A stretch of 64,000 bases of DNA from contig NZ_VJVZ01000004.1 of the NCBI RefSeq assembly GCF_007097145.1, forward strand, positions 248,001 to 312,000. The letters run 5' to 3'. This stretch comes from Flavobacterium zepuense. Lineage in GTDB: Bacteria > Bacteroidota > Bacteroidia > Flavobacteriales > Flavobacteriaceae. The stretch's first letter is position 1; each line of letters starts with the position of its first letter. Below, piece by piece: positions 57,228 through 64,000 of the stretch. The position numbers and the translations under genes are program-made. The notes beneath the pieces are model-generated. The model was not told the DNA's origin. It saw nothing but the letters and a program-made list of their open reading frames with translations, and did not search any database.

Positions 57228-58535
57228 TTAAAGCTTCAATATCTTTTCAGCAACGTTCCTGCCGCTGGTTAAAGCAGCCTCAACGGTACCCATAGCAGGG
57301 CCATCGTACAAATATTCTCCTGCAAAATATAGTGTATCATTAACAGGCTGCTGCAAAAGCTTACGCGCCTGAGCGCTTGCCACCTTATCGTAAGCATAAG
57401 AGCCTCGGGTATACGGTTCGGCTGTCCAGTTGGCTACGTGCCATGCAACAAGTTTTTGTTTTAACGAATCTGGTGCGATTTTAAAGACATTGCTTAACGA
57501 GGTGAGTGCCTGTTGCAATACATCCTTAGGAAATGCATCTTTTACATGATAAGCCGGCGGCCCACCAAGCCATCCCGTAATTAGCGGGCTGTGTGCAGGC
57601 GCTTGTGTCCAAAACGTAGGGATTGCCTCATTAGTAAATAAGAACCCCATGGTAGAGAGGTTAGCGCCAAGTTGTTTGGTAACGGCATCGCTTTCCCAAA
57701 AAACAGTATCAAACTCTAATAGTATTTTAATGACAGCCCCAAACCCAATGTTATTTATAGCGTTTAGCTGCTCCTGCACCGGCGGATTAAACAGGATGGT
57801 TCCTTCGGCACCTTCAGCGGCCTGTAGCACGCCCAATGGCAGGGCTACAATTACTTTTGCGGCGTTGTAAGTACTTCCGTTCGTAGCACTTACAGTTATG
57901 TTGTTATTATGCCATTGCACATTGTTTACCACATTGTTTATAAGGATATCATTGCCGGCATCGCGGCACTTTTGGGCAAGATAATTTATCATGCGGCAAT
58001 ACCCTCCGGTAACACGGTGCTGGGCATCTTCATCTTCGTGGTTCCATTCGTTACGCAGGGCAAAGGCGCTTACATCATTGATATCGGCAGTATCATACCC
58101 GGCCACATAGTTTTGTACCTGGGTGCGCATCTTGGCATATTCGCTACCTGCAAAGTGCTCATCTAAAAAATCCTGCAGCGGCACATCATGCTGTAATTCA
58201 TTCAGCGCTTTGAGCAAGGCATCCCAACCGTCAATAAACGCATTACTTTGTATAAACGATCCGTCTTTGTGCTGCCACATTTCAAAATCAACACCGGTAG
58301 TAGCAATGCCTGCCTCCTTTAAAAGGCTAAGAGTAACGGGTAAGTTGCCGTGAACAAATTCAGCGCCAAGTTCGGTAGGTTGGGTAAACACATCATTATT
58401 AAGTGTAAGTATGCGGCCACCCAAGCGGTTGCGTGCCTCCAGCACTGTAACTGTTTTACCTGCCTTAATTAGGGCATAGGCAGCCATTAATCCGGCGGCA
58501 CCGGCACCTATTATAATAACGTCTGTCTGTTTCAT
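57228..58535 (-). CDS. Flavin-containing amine oxidase
   Basis: A 435-residue FAD enzyme. The Rossmann start is MKQTDVIIIGAGAAGLMAAYALIKAGKTVTVLEARNRLGGRI with the GxGxxG and the Arg-rich LGGRI of the amine oxidase family; VTGGYCRMINYLAQK, ITVSATNGSTYNAAKVIVALPLGVLQ and the C-terminal LYFAGEYLYDGPAMGTVEAALTSGRNVAEKIL complete it. Family members oxidise amines, polyamines or amino acids, or act as desaturases. It has no signal peptide. It sits between GH125 and GH43 on the same strand, 182 nt after GH125, with no clear functional link to glycans. Confidence 0.88.
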   Translation of the reverse strand: MKQTDVIIIGAGAAGLMAAYALIKAGKTVTVLEARNRLGGRILTLNNDVFTQPTELGAEFVHGNLPVTLSLLKEAGIATTGVDFEMWQHKDGSFIQSNAFIDGWDALLKALNELQHDVPLQDFLDEHFAGSEYAKMRTQVQNYVAGYDTADINDVSAFALRNEWNHEDEDAQHRVTGGYCRMINYLAQKCRDAGNDILINNVVNNVQWHNNNITVSATNGSTYNAAKVIVALPLGVLQAAEGAEGTILFNPPVQEQLNAINNIGFGAVIKILLEFDTVFWESDAVTKQLGANLSTMGFLFTNEAIPTFWTQAPAHSPLITGWLGGPPAYHVKDAFPKDVLQQALTSLSNVFKIAPDSLKQKLVAWHVANWTAEPYTRGSYAYDKVASAQARKLLQQPVNDTLYFAGEYLYDGPAMGTVEAALTSGRNVAEKILKL

Positions 58536-58636
58536 TTATTTATTGTAAATGAAAGCAAGATAGGAATTTTGATGAAGCTATTGCATGACCCAAATTTTCA
58601 ATCGTGGATAAATCAATTTCACGCATCACAATTGCA

Positions 58637-58666
58637 AATCTCAGAGTCCGAAAGTGAAATATTAAG
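58637..58666. repeat. 30-bp dispersed repeat, copy 2
   Basis: Matches 36724-36753 in 29 of 30 bases (AATCTCAGAGTCCGAAAGTG...). It lies between GH125 and the amine oxidase gene. Confidence 0.8.
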
Positions 58667-58717
58667 GCATTTTGTACCTTAAAATAGCTAAATTATGCAC
58701 GTGAATAAAAACGATAT

Positions 58718-60148
58718 TTACTTCGTTAATAATTCCGGATGATTCTTATAGGTATCCCAAAGCAGTTCGCCAAACAGTGTGTTAGACCAGGCAAACCATG
58801 GCCTTGAAAAGTTTTTAGGATCATCTTTATGAAAAGATTCATGCATAAAGCCCGTGTTACCATGTGTTGCTTTAAGCATTGTAATACAGTCTTTTATCTC
58901 CTGTTTATTGGTGCTTGTTAATGCTCTCATAGTGATTGACATAGGCCAGATCATATCCATACCCACGTGTGGGCCACCAATTCCCTCTGCAGCGGTTCCT
59001 TTAAAGAAGAAAGGATTTTCTTTAGACCACACGAAATTACGCGTATTTTGGTAAATGGGATCTTTGCTATCTATAGCATCTAAATAAGGTAACGACAACA
59101 AACTGGGCACATTAGCGTCGTCCATCAGGAGATGGTTGCCAAAACCGTCGATCTCAAAGGCGTAAATTTTCCCATGTTTTGGATGGTTTACAACGGCATG
59201 ATCTTTAAGGGCCTGGCTTACTTCTGTGCTCAGTTCCTTTAATTCAGCAACCAATTTAGCATCTTTGCTAATCTCACGAATCATTTCCGAGGCCTGCTTT
59301 AAGCTTACCACCGCAAAAAAGTTAGACGGTACTAAAAATGAAAATACTGTGGCATCATCACTTGGCCTAAAGGCAGAGCAGATTAGCCCTACAGGGTTTA
59401 CAGGATAGCCGTAACCTTCTAAAGCCCTTGTATCTGTAGCTTTTGCAGTTTCACGCTGAAAATGGTAAGGGCCTTTACTTGTTTTTTGTTGCTGCTCTTT
59501 AAACACTTTTAATATTGCCTCTATCGATTTTTTCCATTCGGCATCAAAAGGGGCGGTATCACCGGTGGTCTTCCAGTAGTTATACGCCAGCCTTATGGGA
59601 TAGCATAGGGAGTCGATTTCATACTTACGTTCGTGAACTCCGGGTTTCATATCGGTTAAATCGGTTGTCCACTCCCCTTTTTTATCAGCATCGTTATAAA
59701 ACGCATTCGCATAGGGATCTTTTAAAATGTATTGTGTTTGCCTGTTTATTACACCGGCAATGAGGTCTTTAAGTTGTTTATCTTTTGCTACAAAAGCCAT
59801 ATAAGGCCAAACCTGGGCAGAACTGTCGCGCAGCCACATGGCATCAATATCGCCGGTAATAACATAGGTATCGGGCCTGCTGTTTTTCATCGAAAAGGTT
59901 ACTGTGGTATCTAAGGTATTGGGGAAACAATTGTTAAACAGCCATGCAAGTTCCTGGTCTTTTACATTTTTAGTAAATTCAGCTATAGCTTTTTCAACAC
60001 TTTCACTCTGAAAATTCCTGTTAGCTTTTAATGTCCTTACAATGGGAAACCCCTCAATAGTAGAGGTACCCGCAAATAAATCAGACGGGTTAATTAACGT
60101 TAAGCCGCCAAACATGGCCGAATTTCTTATAAATGTTCTTCTTTGCAT
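58718..60148 (-). CDS. GH125 family exo-alpha-1,6-mannosidase
   Basis: A 476-residue glycoside hydrolase of family 125, which removes alpha-1,6-linked mannose by inversion without a metal. Landmarks are the (alpha/alpha)6-barrel segments DTYVITGDIDAMWLRDSSAQVWPYMAF, YEIDSLCYPIRLAYNYWKTTGD, GYPVNPVGLICSAFRPSDDATVFSFLVPSNFFAV, FGNHLLMDDANVPSLLSLPYL and GIGGPHVGMDMIWPMSI. The N-terminus MQRRTFIRNSAMFGGLTLINPSDLFAGT has twin arginine-like RR and a hydrophobic stretch, suggesting export. It starts 34 nt after GH92 and is its natural partner in digesting alpha-mannan or N-glycans. Confidence 0.93.
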   Translation of the reverse strand: MQRRTFIRNSAMFGGLTLINPSDLFAGTSTIEGFPIVRTLKANRNFQSESVEKAIAEFTKNVKDQELAWLFNNCFPNTLDTTVTFSMKNSRPDTYVITGDIDAMWLRDSSAQVWPYMAFVAKDKQLKDLIAGVINRQTQYILKDPYANAFYNDADKKGEWTTDLTDMKPGVHERKYEIDSLCYPIRLAYNYWKTTGDTAPFDAEWKKSIEAILKVFKEQQQKTSKGPYHFQRETAKATDTRALEGYGYPVNPVGLICSAFRPSDDATVFSFLVPSNFFAVVSLKQASEMIREISKDAKLVAELKELSTEVSQALKDHAVVNHPKHGKIYAFEIDGFGNHLLMDDANVPSLLSLPYLDAIDSKDPIYQNTRNFVWSKENPFFFKGTAAEGIGGPHVGMDMIWPMSITMRALTSTNKQEIKDCITMLKATHGNTGFMHESFHKDDPKNFSRPWFAWSNTLFGELLWDTYKNHPELLTK

Positions 60149-60182
60149 CGTTCTGTATTTAAAATAAAAATCAGTCTTATAA

Positions 60183-62486
60183 CTATTCGTTTGAAAGTGA
60201 GTAAGGAAGGTCTTCTTTATCTGTCCCTCTTCTCTTATTGGGAGAATCGTTCATTTCAAAATCAATGGTTGCCCCTTTTAGCAATTCTGAATGGCTCAAC
60301 CAGTTTTTTGTATAGTTTTCGCCGTTAACTTTCATCGATTTTACGTATCTGTTTCTATCGCTGTTGTCATCAGCTTTAATAATGATCTCTTTCCCGTTCT
60401 GTAGCTTAAGCGCAATATTTTTAAAGAGTGGTGCGCCTAAAACATACTGGTCGCTTGCCGGGGTTACAGGATAAAACCCAAGTGCAGAGAAAACATACCA
60501 GGCAGAAGTTTGCCCGTTATCTTCGTCGCCACAATAACCATCGGGTGTTGGCTTGTACATCCTGTTCATTGTCTCCCTTACCCAATACTGGGTTTTCCAT
60601 GGCTCGCCGGCATAATTGTAAAGATAGATCATGTGCTGTATAGGCTGGTTACCATGTGCATATTGTCCCATATTTGCAATTTGCATTTCCCTGATTTCGT
60701 GTATTATGCCACCATAATAGCTTGCATCATAAATTGGGGAAAGTGAAAATACATTATCTAACTGATTTACAAAAACCTTTTTGCCGCCCATCAGGTCTAT
60801 CAAACCCTGCACGTCATGAAAAACCGACCATGAATAGTGCCAGCTGTTACCCTCGGTAAACGCATCGCCCCATTTAAAAGGGCTAAACGGTGCCTGAAAT
60901 TCTCCGTTACTATTTTTACCCCTCATTAAATTATTTTGCGAGTCGAACAAATTCTTATAATTAAGGCTTCGCTTTTTATATATATCTGTTTCTGTTTTTG
61001 GCTTGTTAAGTGCTAAACCTAACTTGTAAATGGCAAAATCATCGTAGGCATATTCAAGCGTTCTTGCTGCATTTTCATTAATGCCTGCGTCATACGGCAC
61101 ATATCCCAGGGTATTATAATAGTTTACCCCTAAACGCCCCACTGCTCTTAAAGGTCCTGCGTTATTGGCGCCGTGCACTAAAGCCTGGTAAAGATTCTCG
61201 ATATTTGGATTTACTTTATCTTCACTCTTTAAATAGGCTTCTGCCACCACCGATGCAGAGTTGTTCCCTACCATAATATCCCTTAAGCCCGGGCTTGCCC
61301 ACTCCGGTAGCCATCCGCTTTCATTGTAAGCATTAGATAAACCTTCCTGTATTTGCTTATTAACCTCCGGGTACATTAAATTAAGAAAAGGAAATAAAGC
61401 CCTAAAGGTGTCCCAAAAGCCGGTGTCGGTATACATATAGCCCGGTAAGACCTGACCGTTGTACGGACTGTAATGCACAACTTTTCCTTTGGCATCAAAC
61501 TCATGAAATTTCCTTGGGAACAGTAGCGACCTGTAAAGGCCTGAATAAAAATTGGTTATTTGAGCCGAAGTTCCGCCACCTACTTTAATACGGCTCAACT
61601 CAGTATTCCAAACATCCCTGCCCTTTTCTTTTATCTCATCAAAATCATCCCGGCCAATTTCTTCCTTAAGGTTTCTTTCTGCCTGTTCGTAGCTGATAAA
61701 TGAAGAAGCTACTTTTGCATTAACCTTTTCTCCTTTTGATGTTTTAAACCCAATGACCGCGCCCGAGTGAAATGCCTGGGTTTCTAAACTATCTAACAAT
61801 ATGTCGCCGTTAAACGTTTTATTTACAGTGAATTTCTTATCAAAAACAATCACGAAATAATTTTTGAAATTCTCCGGCACGCCACCACTGTTTTTAGTGG
61901 TGTAGCCTATAATTTTATTTTCTTTCGGGATTATTTTTACATAAGAGCCATTATCAAAAGCATCAATAATTATGTAAGCATCTTTTGTTTCAGGAAAAGT
62001 AAACCTAAATCGTGCCGCTCGCTCCGTTGGAGCAATTTCGGTAGTTACATCATGGTCGGCCAGGTAAACGCTGTAATAATACGGCGTAACTGTTTCTGCC
62101 TTGTGCGAAAAAAAGCTTTCCCTCTCGTATTCCCTAAATTTTAAACTCCCCGTTACCGGCATGATAGAAAACTGTCCATAATCGTTCATCCATGGCGAAG
62201 GCTGGTGTGTTTGCTTAAATCCTTTAATTTTAGTGGCACTGTAGGTGTATGCCCACCCGTCTCCCATTTTACCGGTTTGGGGTGTCCAAAAGTTCATTCC
62301 CCACGGCATGGCAATTGCCGGATATGTATTACCGTTTGAGAGGCTATGATCAGAATCTGAACCTATTAACGGATTTACCCAATCTACAGGTGTTTCAACG
62401 TTGTTTATAATACCTTCCTGTGCGCGTACACACTGAAATAAAAAAAGAAATGCAATAGAATTGCTAACGATTTTTTTGATAGACAT
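60183..62486 (-). CDS. GH92 family alpha-mannosidase
   Basis: A 767-residue exported GH92 enzyme, a calcium-dependent inverting exo-alpha-mannosidase (alpha-1,2 in most members). Signal peptide MSIKKIVSNSIAFLFLFQCVRA. Family landmarks are NPLIGSDSDHSLSNGNTYPAIAMPWGMNFWTPQTG, the WASPGLRDIMVGNNSASVVAEAYLK region, YAHGNQPIQHMIYLYNYAG in place of the GNEPSHH pattern, and YCGDEDNGQTSAWYVFSALGFYPVTPASDQYVLG. The Glu of the expected E-P pair is Gln-Pro in GNQP here, a difference from many members that may affect substrate choice. It is the first gene of the GH92-GH125 unit and has a promoter with the operator palindrome just upstream. Confidence 0.94.
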   Translation of the reverse strand: MSIKKIVSNSIAFLFLFQCVRAQEGIINNVETPVDWVNPLIGSDSDHSLSNGNTYPAIAMPWGMNFWTPQTGKMGDGWAYTYSATKIKGFKQTHQPSPWMNDYGQFSIMPVTGSLKFREYERESFFSHKAETVTPYYYSVYLADHDVTTEIAPTERAARFRFTFPETKDAYIIIDAFDNGSYVKIIPKENKIIGYTTKNSGGVPENFKNYFVIVFDKKFTVNKTFNGDILLDSLETQAFHSGAVIGFKTSKGEKVNAKVASSFISYEQAERNLKEEIGRDDFDEIKEKGRDVWNTELSRIKVGGGTSAQITNFYSGLYRSLLFPRKFHEFDAKGKVVHYSPYNGQVLPGYMYTDTGFWDTFRALFPFLNLMYPEVNKQIQEGLSNAYNESGWLPEWASPGLRDIMVGNNSASVVAEAYLKSEDKVNPNIENLYQALVHGANNAGPLRAVGRLGVNYYNTLGYVPYDAGINENAARTLEYAYDDFAIYKLGLALNKPKTETDIYKKRSLNYKNLFDSQNNLMRGKNSNGEFQAPFSPFKWGDAFTEGNSWHYSWSVFHDVQGLIDLMGGKKVFVNQLDNVFSLSPIYDASYYGGIIHEIREMQIANMGQYAHGNQPIQHMIYLYNYAGEPWKTQYWVRETMNRMYKPTPDGYCGDEDNGQTSAWYVFSALGFYPVTPASDQYVLGAPLFKNIALKLQNGKEIIIKADDNSDRNRYVKSMKVNGENYTKNWLSHSELLKGATIDFEMNDSPNKRRGTDKEDLPYSLSNE

Positions 62487-62516
62487 AGTTATAGTTTGCC
62501 AAATGATTTACAAAAG

Positions 62517-62544
62517 CAAACATACTAAAACGTTTTAGTATCAA
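62517..62544 (-). promoter_or_regulatory. Promoter of GH92-GH125
   Basis: On the minus strand TATGTTTG (62524-62517) is a perfect TAnnTTTG. TTG stands at 62544-62542 (17-nt spacer), and again at 62547-62545 (20-nt spacer). Confidence 0.65.
62522..62541. promoter_or_regulatory. Perfect 20-bp palindrome, likely LacI-family operator
   Basis: ATACTAAAACGTTTTAGTAT is fully self-complementary with a central CG, the hallmark of LacI/PurR-type operators. It fills the space between the -33 and -7 elements of the GH92 promoter, overlapping the first bases of the -7 box. A LacI-family gene is next door at 62684. Confidence 0.75.
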
Positions 62545-62683
62545 CAAAAATATTTATTACTTTTTTGCGATACCATAAAAAATGGTAAACTAAAATTTAC
62601 ATTACATTTTTTATAAAGGAAAAATTATTGAAATCTTGACGATATGGGGTAAATTAAAGAATTTAACTAAATCTTTTAAAAAC

Positions 62684-63715
62684 CTATTTAACCTTTGCTC
62701 CAGAAGATTCCCGGATCTTTAATTCTGCTGAAAGTAAAATATTCTTAGTTGTTTCTTTTACATCCTTACGCTTTAATAAGGGCAATAAGAGTTTCATTAA
62801 TTCAGTACTGATATCAAATAAAGGCTGGGCAACAGAGGTAATTGTTGGGTCGTAAATTTTAAAAAGTTCGTTATCATCAAAAGCGATAATGCCAAGATCA
62901 TGAATAAGGTGCGGTGCATCTTCTTTAAACACCTCTAAGCCTGTTTGTGCAAGATAGTTGGTAGCAAAAAAAACGGAATCCAGACTTTTAGATTCTTTTA
63001 AAAAACTTCTTATATAGTCTTTAGACCTGCTATCGCTTGTTGCTATATACGGAATTTTAAGTACTTGGGCATTTAACCCGGATTTTGTCATGGCTTTTTG
63101 GTATCCGCCCAAGCGATCCTGCATTTGTGTCTGGTCAGAATCGGTTGTTATAAAGCCAATATTTTTAAACTTATTATTAATGAGGTGTGTTGTAGCGTTA
63201 AAGGTAGCTTCCTCATTATCTATAACTACGCTGTTGCAATCAAGATCGGCAAAATACCTGTCTAAAAGAACAACCGGAATGTTCTCATCTATCAGCTCTT
63301 TAATTGTAGATTTAATTCCAGGCGACGGGACAATAATAAATCCATCTACCTGCCTGTATTTAAATAAACTGATTAACTCTTCCGATTTTTTATCGTCGTT
63401 TTCGTTACTGCAAAAAATAACTTTGTATCCTTTTTCATAAGCTATATCCTCAATTATACGTGCCAGTTTTGAGAAGAAATTATTGGAAATATCCTCAACC
63501 ATAAAAACCAATATGTTTGATTTACCGGTTCTTAAGCTTTGCGCTATTTGATTGGGTTTATAATTAACCTCTTTTGCATAATCTAAAACTTTCTGGGTTA
63601 GCTCTTTAGAAATATGTTTTTCTTTAGCCTTACCGTTTAACACAAAAGATACCGTAGTAACCGAAATATTAAGATTTGCAGCAATGGTCTTTATTGATAC
63701 TGTCTTTTTTTTCAT
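62684..63715 (-). CDS. LacI family transcriptional regulator
   Basis: A 343-residue LacI/GalR regulator. The N-terminal helix-turn-helix is VSIKTIAANLNISVTTVSFVLNGKAKEKHISKELTQKVLDYAKEVNYKPNQIAQSLRTGKS, including the hinge-helix region, and the rest is a periplasmic-binding-protein-like effector domain (SNILVFMVEDISNNFFSKLARIIEDIAYEKGYKVIFCSNENDDKKSEELISLFKYRQVDGFIIVPS ... FDDNELFKIYDPTITSVAQPLFDISTELMKLLLPLL). Length and layout are standard. The minus-strand -7 box TATCTTTG ends four bases before its ATG. It most likely represses the adjacent GH92-GH125 genes until a mannose-derived sugar binds. Confidence 0.93.
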   Translation of the reverse strand: MKKKTVSIKTIAANLNISVTTVSFVLNGKAKEKHISKELTQKVLDYAKEVNYKPNQIAQSLRTGKSNILVFMVEDISNNFFSKLARIIEDIAYEKGYKVIFCSNENDDKKSEELISLFKYRQVDGFIIVPSPGIKSTIKELIDENIPVVLLDRYFADLDCNSVVIDNEEATFNATTHLINNKFKNIGFITTDSDQTQMQDRLGGYQKAMTKSGLNAQVLKIPYIATSDSRSKDYIRSFLKESKSLDSVFFATNYLAQTGLEVFKEDAPHLIHDLGIIAFDDNELFKIYDPTITSVAQPLFDISTELMKLLLPLLKRKDVKETTKNILLSAELKIRESSGAKVK

Positions 63716-63719
63716 CCCT

Positions 63720-63727
63720 CAAAGATA
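63720..63727 (-). promoter_or_regulatory. -7 element of the LacI gene
   Basis: Minus-strand TATCTTTG, perfect TAnnTTTG, ending 4 nt before the ATG; the transcript would be leaderless or nearly so. AAAACGTAT just before and into it resembles half of the 62522 operator. Confidence 0.55.
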
Positions 63728-63743
63728 CGTTTTAAAAATATTA

Positions 63744-63774
63744 CAAATTGCCCAATGGTGTATTGGGCAATTTG
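63744..63774 (-). terminator. Hairpin between the LacI gene and the gene at the window end
   Basis: CAAATTGCCCAAT and ATTGGGCAATTTG form a perfect 13-bp stem with a 5-nt loop. The T-tracts on both sides are modest (TAATATTTTT on minus, TTTTC on plus). It most likely ends the minus-strand gene whose stop is at 63857. Confidence 0.6.
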
Positions 63775-63856
63775 TTTTCAAATATAATTAAAGTAACTTA
63801 TGGTTTATAATACTATATTGTCTCAATACTGTAATATTAAACTGTTAATATAGCAC

Positions 63857-64000
63857 TCAAAGCGAAGGCAGGGCTTGTTTTATTTTTTGCCAAAAAACCT
63901 CATTATACACATAACTGGCTCCTATAATGCTTGCTTCTTCGGTGTTTTCTATAACATCTACAATAATATCGACTTCGTTTTCCTTAAAGTTTTCAAGGAT
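63857..64000 (-). CDS. C-terminal end of a probable ROK-family sugar kinase
   Basis: The frame runs from the window edge to a TGA at 63857 and gives the last 47 residues: ILENFKENEVDIIVDVIENT, then EEASIIGASYVYNEVFWQ and KIKQALPSL. The segment ENTEEASIIGAS at this distance from the end resembles the C-terminus of ROK (repressor/ORF/kinase) proteins, which often close with a (D/E)xAxIIGA segment. A sugar kinase would fit beside the LacI regulator and alpha-mannosidases (a mannose or mannose-like substrate), but only the tail is visible. Another ATPase of the same superfamily is possible. Confidence 0.45.
   Translation of the reverse strand: MLENFKENEVDIIVDVIENTEEASIIGASYVYNEVFWQKIKQALPSL

Noticed and set aside
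1..64000. CRISPR arrays, tRNA/rRNA genes, insertion sequences, prophage genes
   Set aside because: I looked for regularly spaced repeats, cloverleaf-like sequences and transposase or integrase motifs and saw none that I could support.

Overview
The window is chromosomal DNA from a member of the Bacteroidota, most likely Flavobacteriaceae (Flavobacterium or a close relative). The evidence is the type IX secretion genes porU and porV beside the gliding lipoprotein gldJ, several secreted proteins with T9SS C-terminal sorting domains, and recurrent promoters of the Bacteroidota type (-7 TAnnTTTG, sometimes with a -33 TTG). I saw no tRNA, rRNA, CRISPR array, phage or transposase gene. Most of it is ordinary core genome.

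Layout. 1-4.5 kb: end of a TonB-dependent receptor, a secreted repeat protein, a small unknown protein and a DctA-type carboxylate symporter. 4.9-8.6 kb: MFS exporter, GH130 mannoside enzyme, RibD/DHFR-like reductase. 8.6-10.4 kb: purK-purE. 10.4-11.6 kb: two tandem toxin-antitoxin modules sharing a duplicated promoter and antitoxin start; the first toxin is killed by an in-frame TAG, the second is intact. 11.6-19 kb: an M3 oligopeptidase and two T9SS cargo proteins, one of them an M43 metalloprotease. 19-22.7 kb: a GbsR/MarR-type regulator, three small membrane proteins, a methyltransferase and a UbiA-like membrane protein; a 26-nt box upstream of the regulator recurs inside the cluster. 22.8-27.4 kb: gcvP, a truncated haemoglobin and a FabH-like synthase. 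27.6-32.5 kb: flippase and two glycosyltransferases, then an Mla-type ABC transporter. 32.7-39.7 kb: a very large type B T9SS cargo protein, SprT-like protein, SDR, M28 peptidase and AlkB-like dioxygenase. 39.9-42.6 kb: pdhA-pdhC. 42.9-51.2 kb: porV-porU, divergent gldJ, murF. 51.2-56 kb: MscS channel, RluA-type pseudouridine synthase, acetyltransferase, NTF2-like protein. 56-64 kb: a glycan-use locus with GH43, amine oxidase, GH125, GH92, a LacI regulator and the end of what looks like a ROK sugar kinase.

How the parts work together. porU, porV and gldJ belong to the machinery that exports and anchors proteins such as those at 418, 13940, 17471 and 32733. GH92 (alpha-1,2-mannosidase family) and GH125 (alpha-1,6-mannosidase family) are a classic pair for trimming alpha-mannan or high-mannose N-glycans. 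A perfect 20-bp palindrome with a central CG lies exactly between the -33 and -7 elements of the GH92 promoter, making it a strong candidate operator for the adjacent LacI protein.

Most worth a second look: the nonsense-mutated toxin beside its intact paralogue, the LacI operator, the repeated GbsR-associated box, a nested inverted-repeat element at 27435-27585, a 21-bp inverted repeat after gcvP, a 30-bp dispersed repeat, and three plus-strand terminators with no gene directly before them that may end small RNAs. None amounts to a clearly new multi-gene system.
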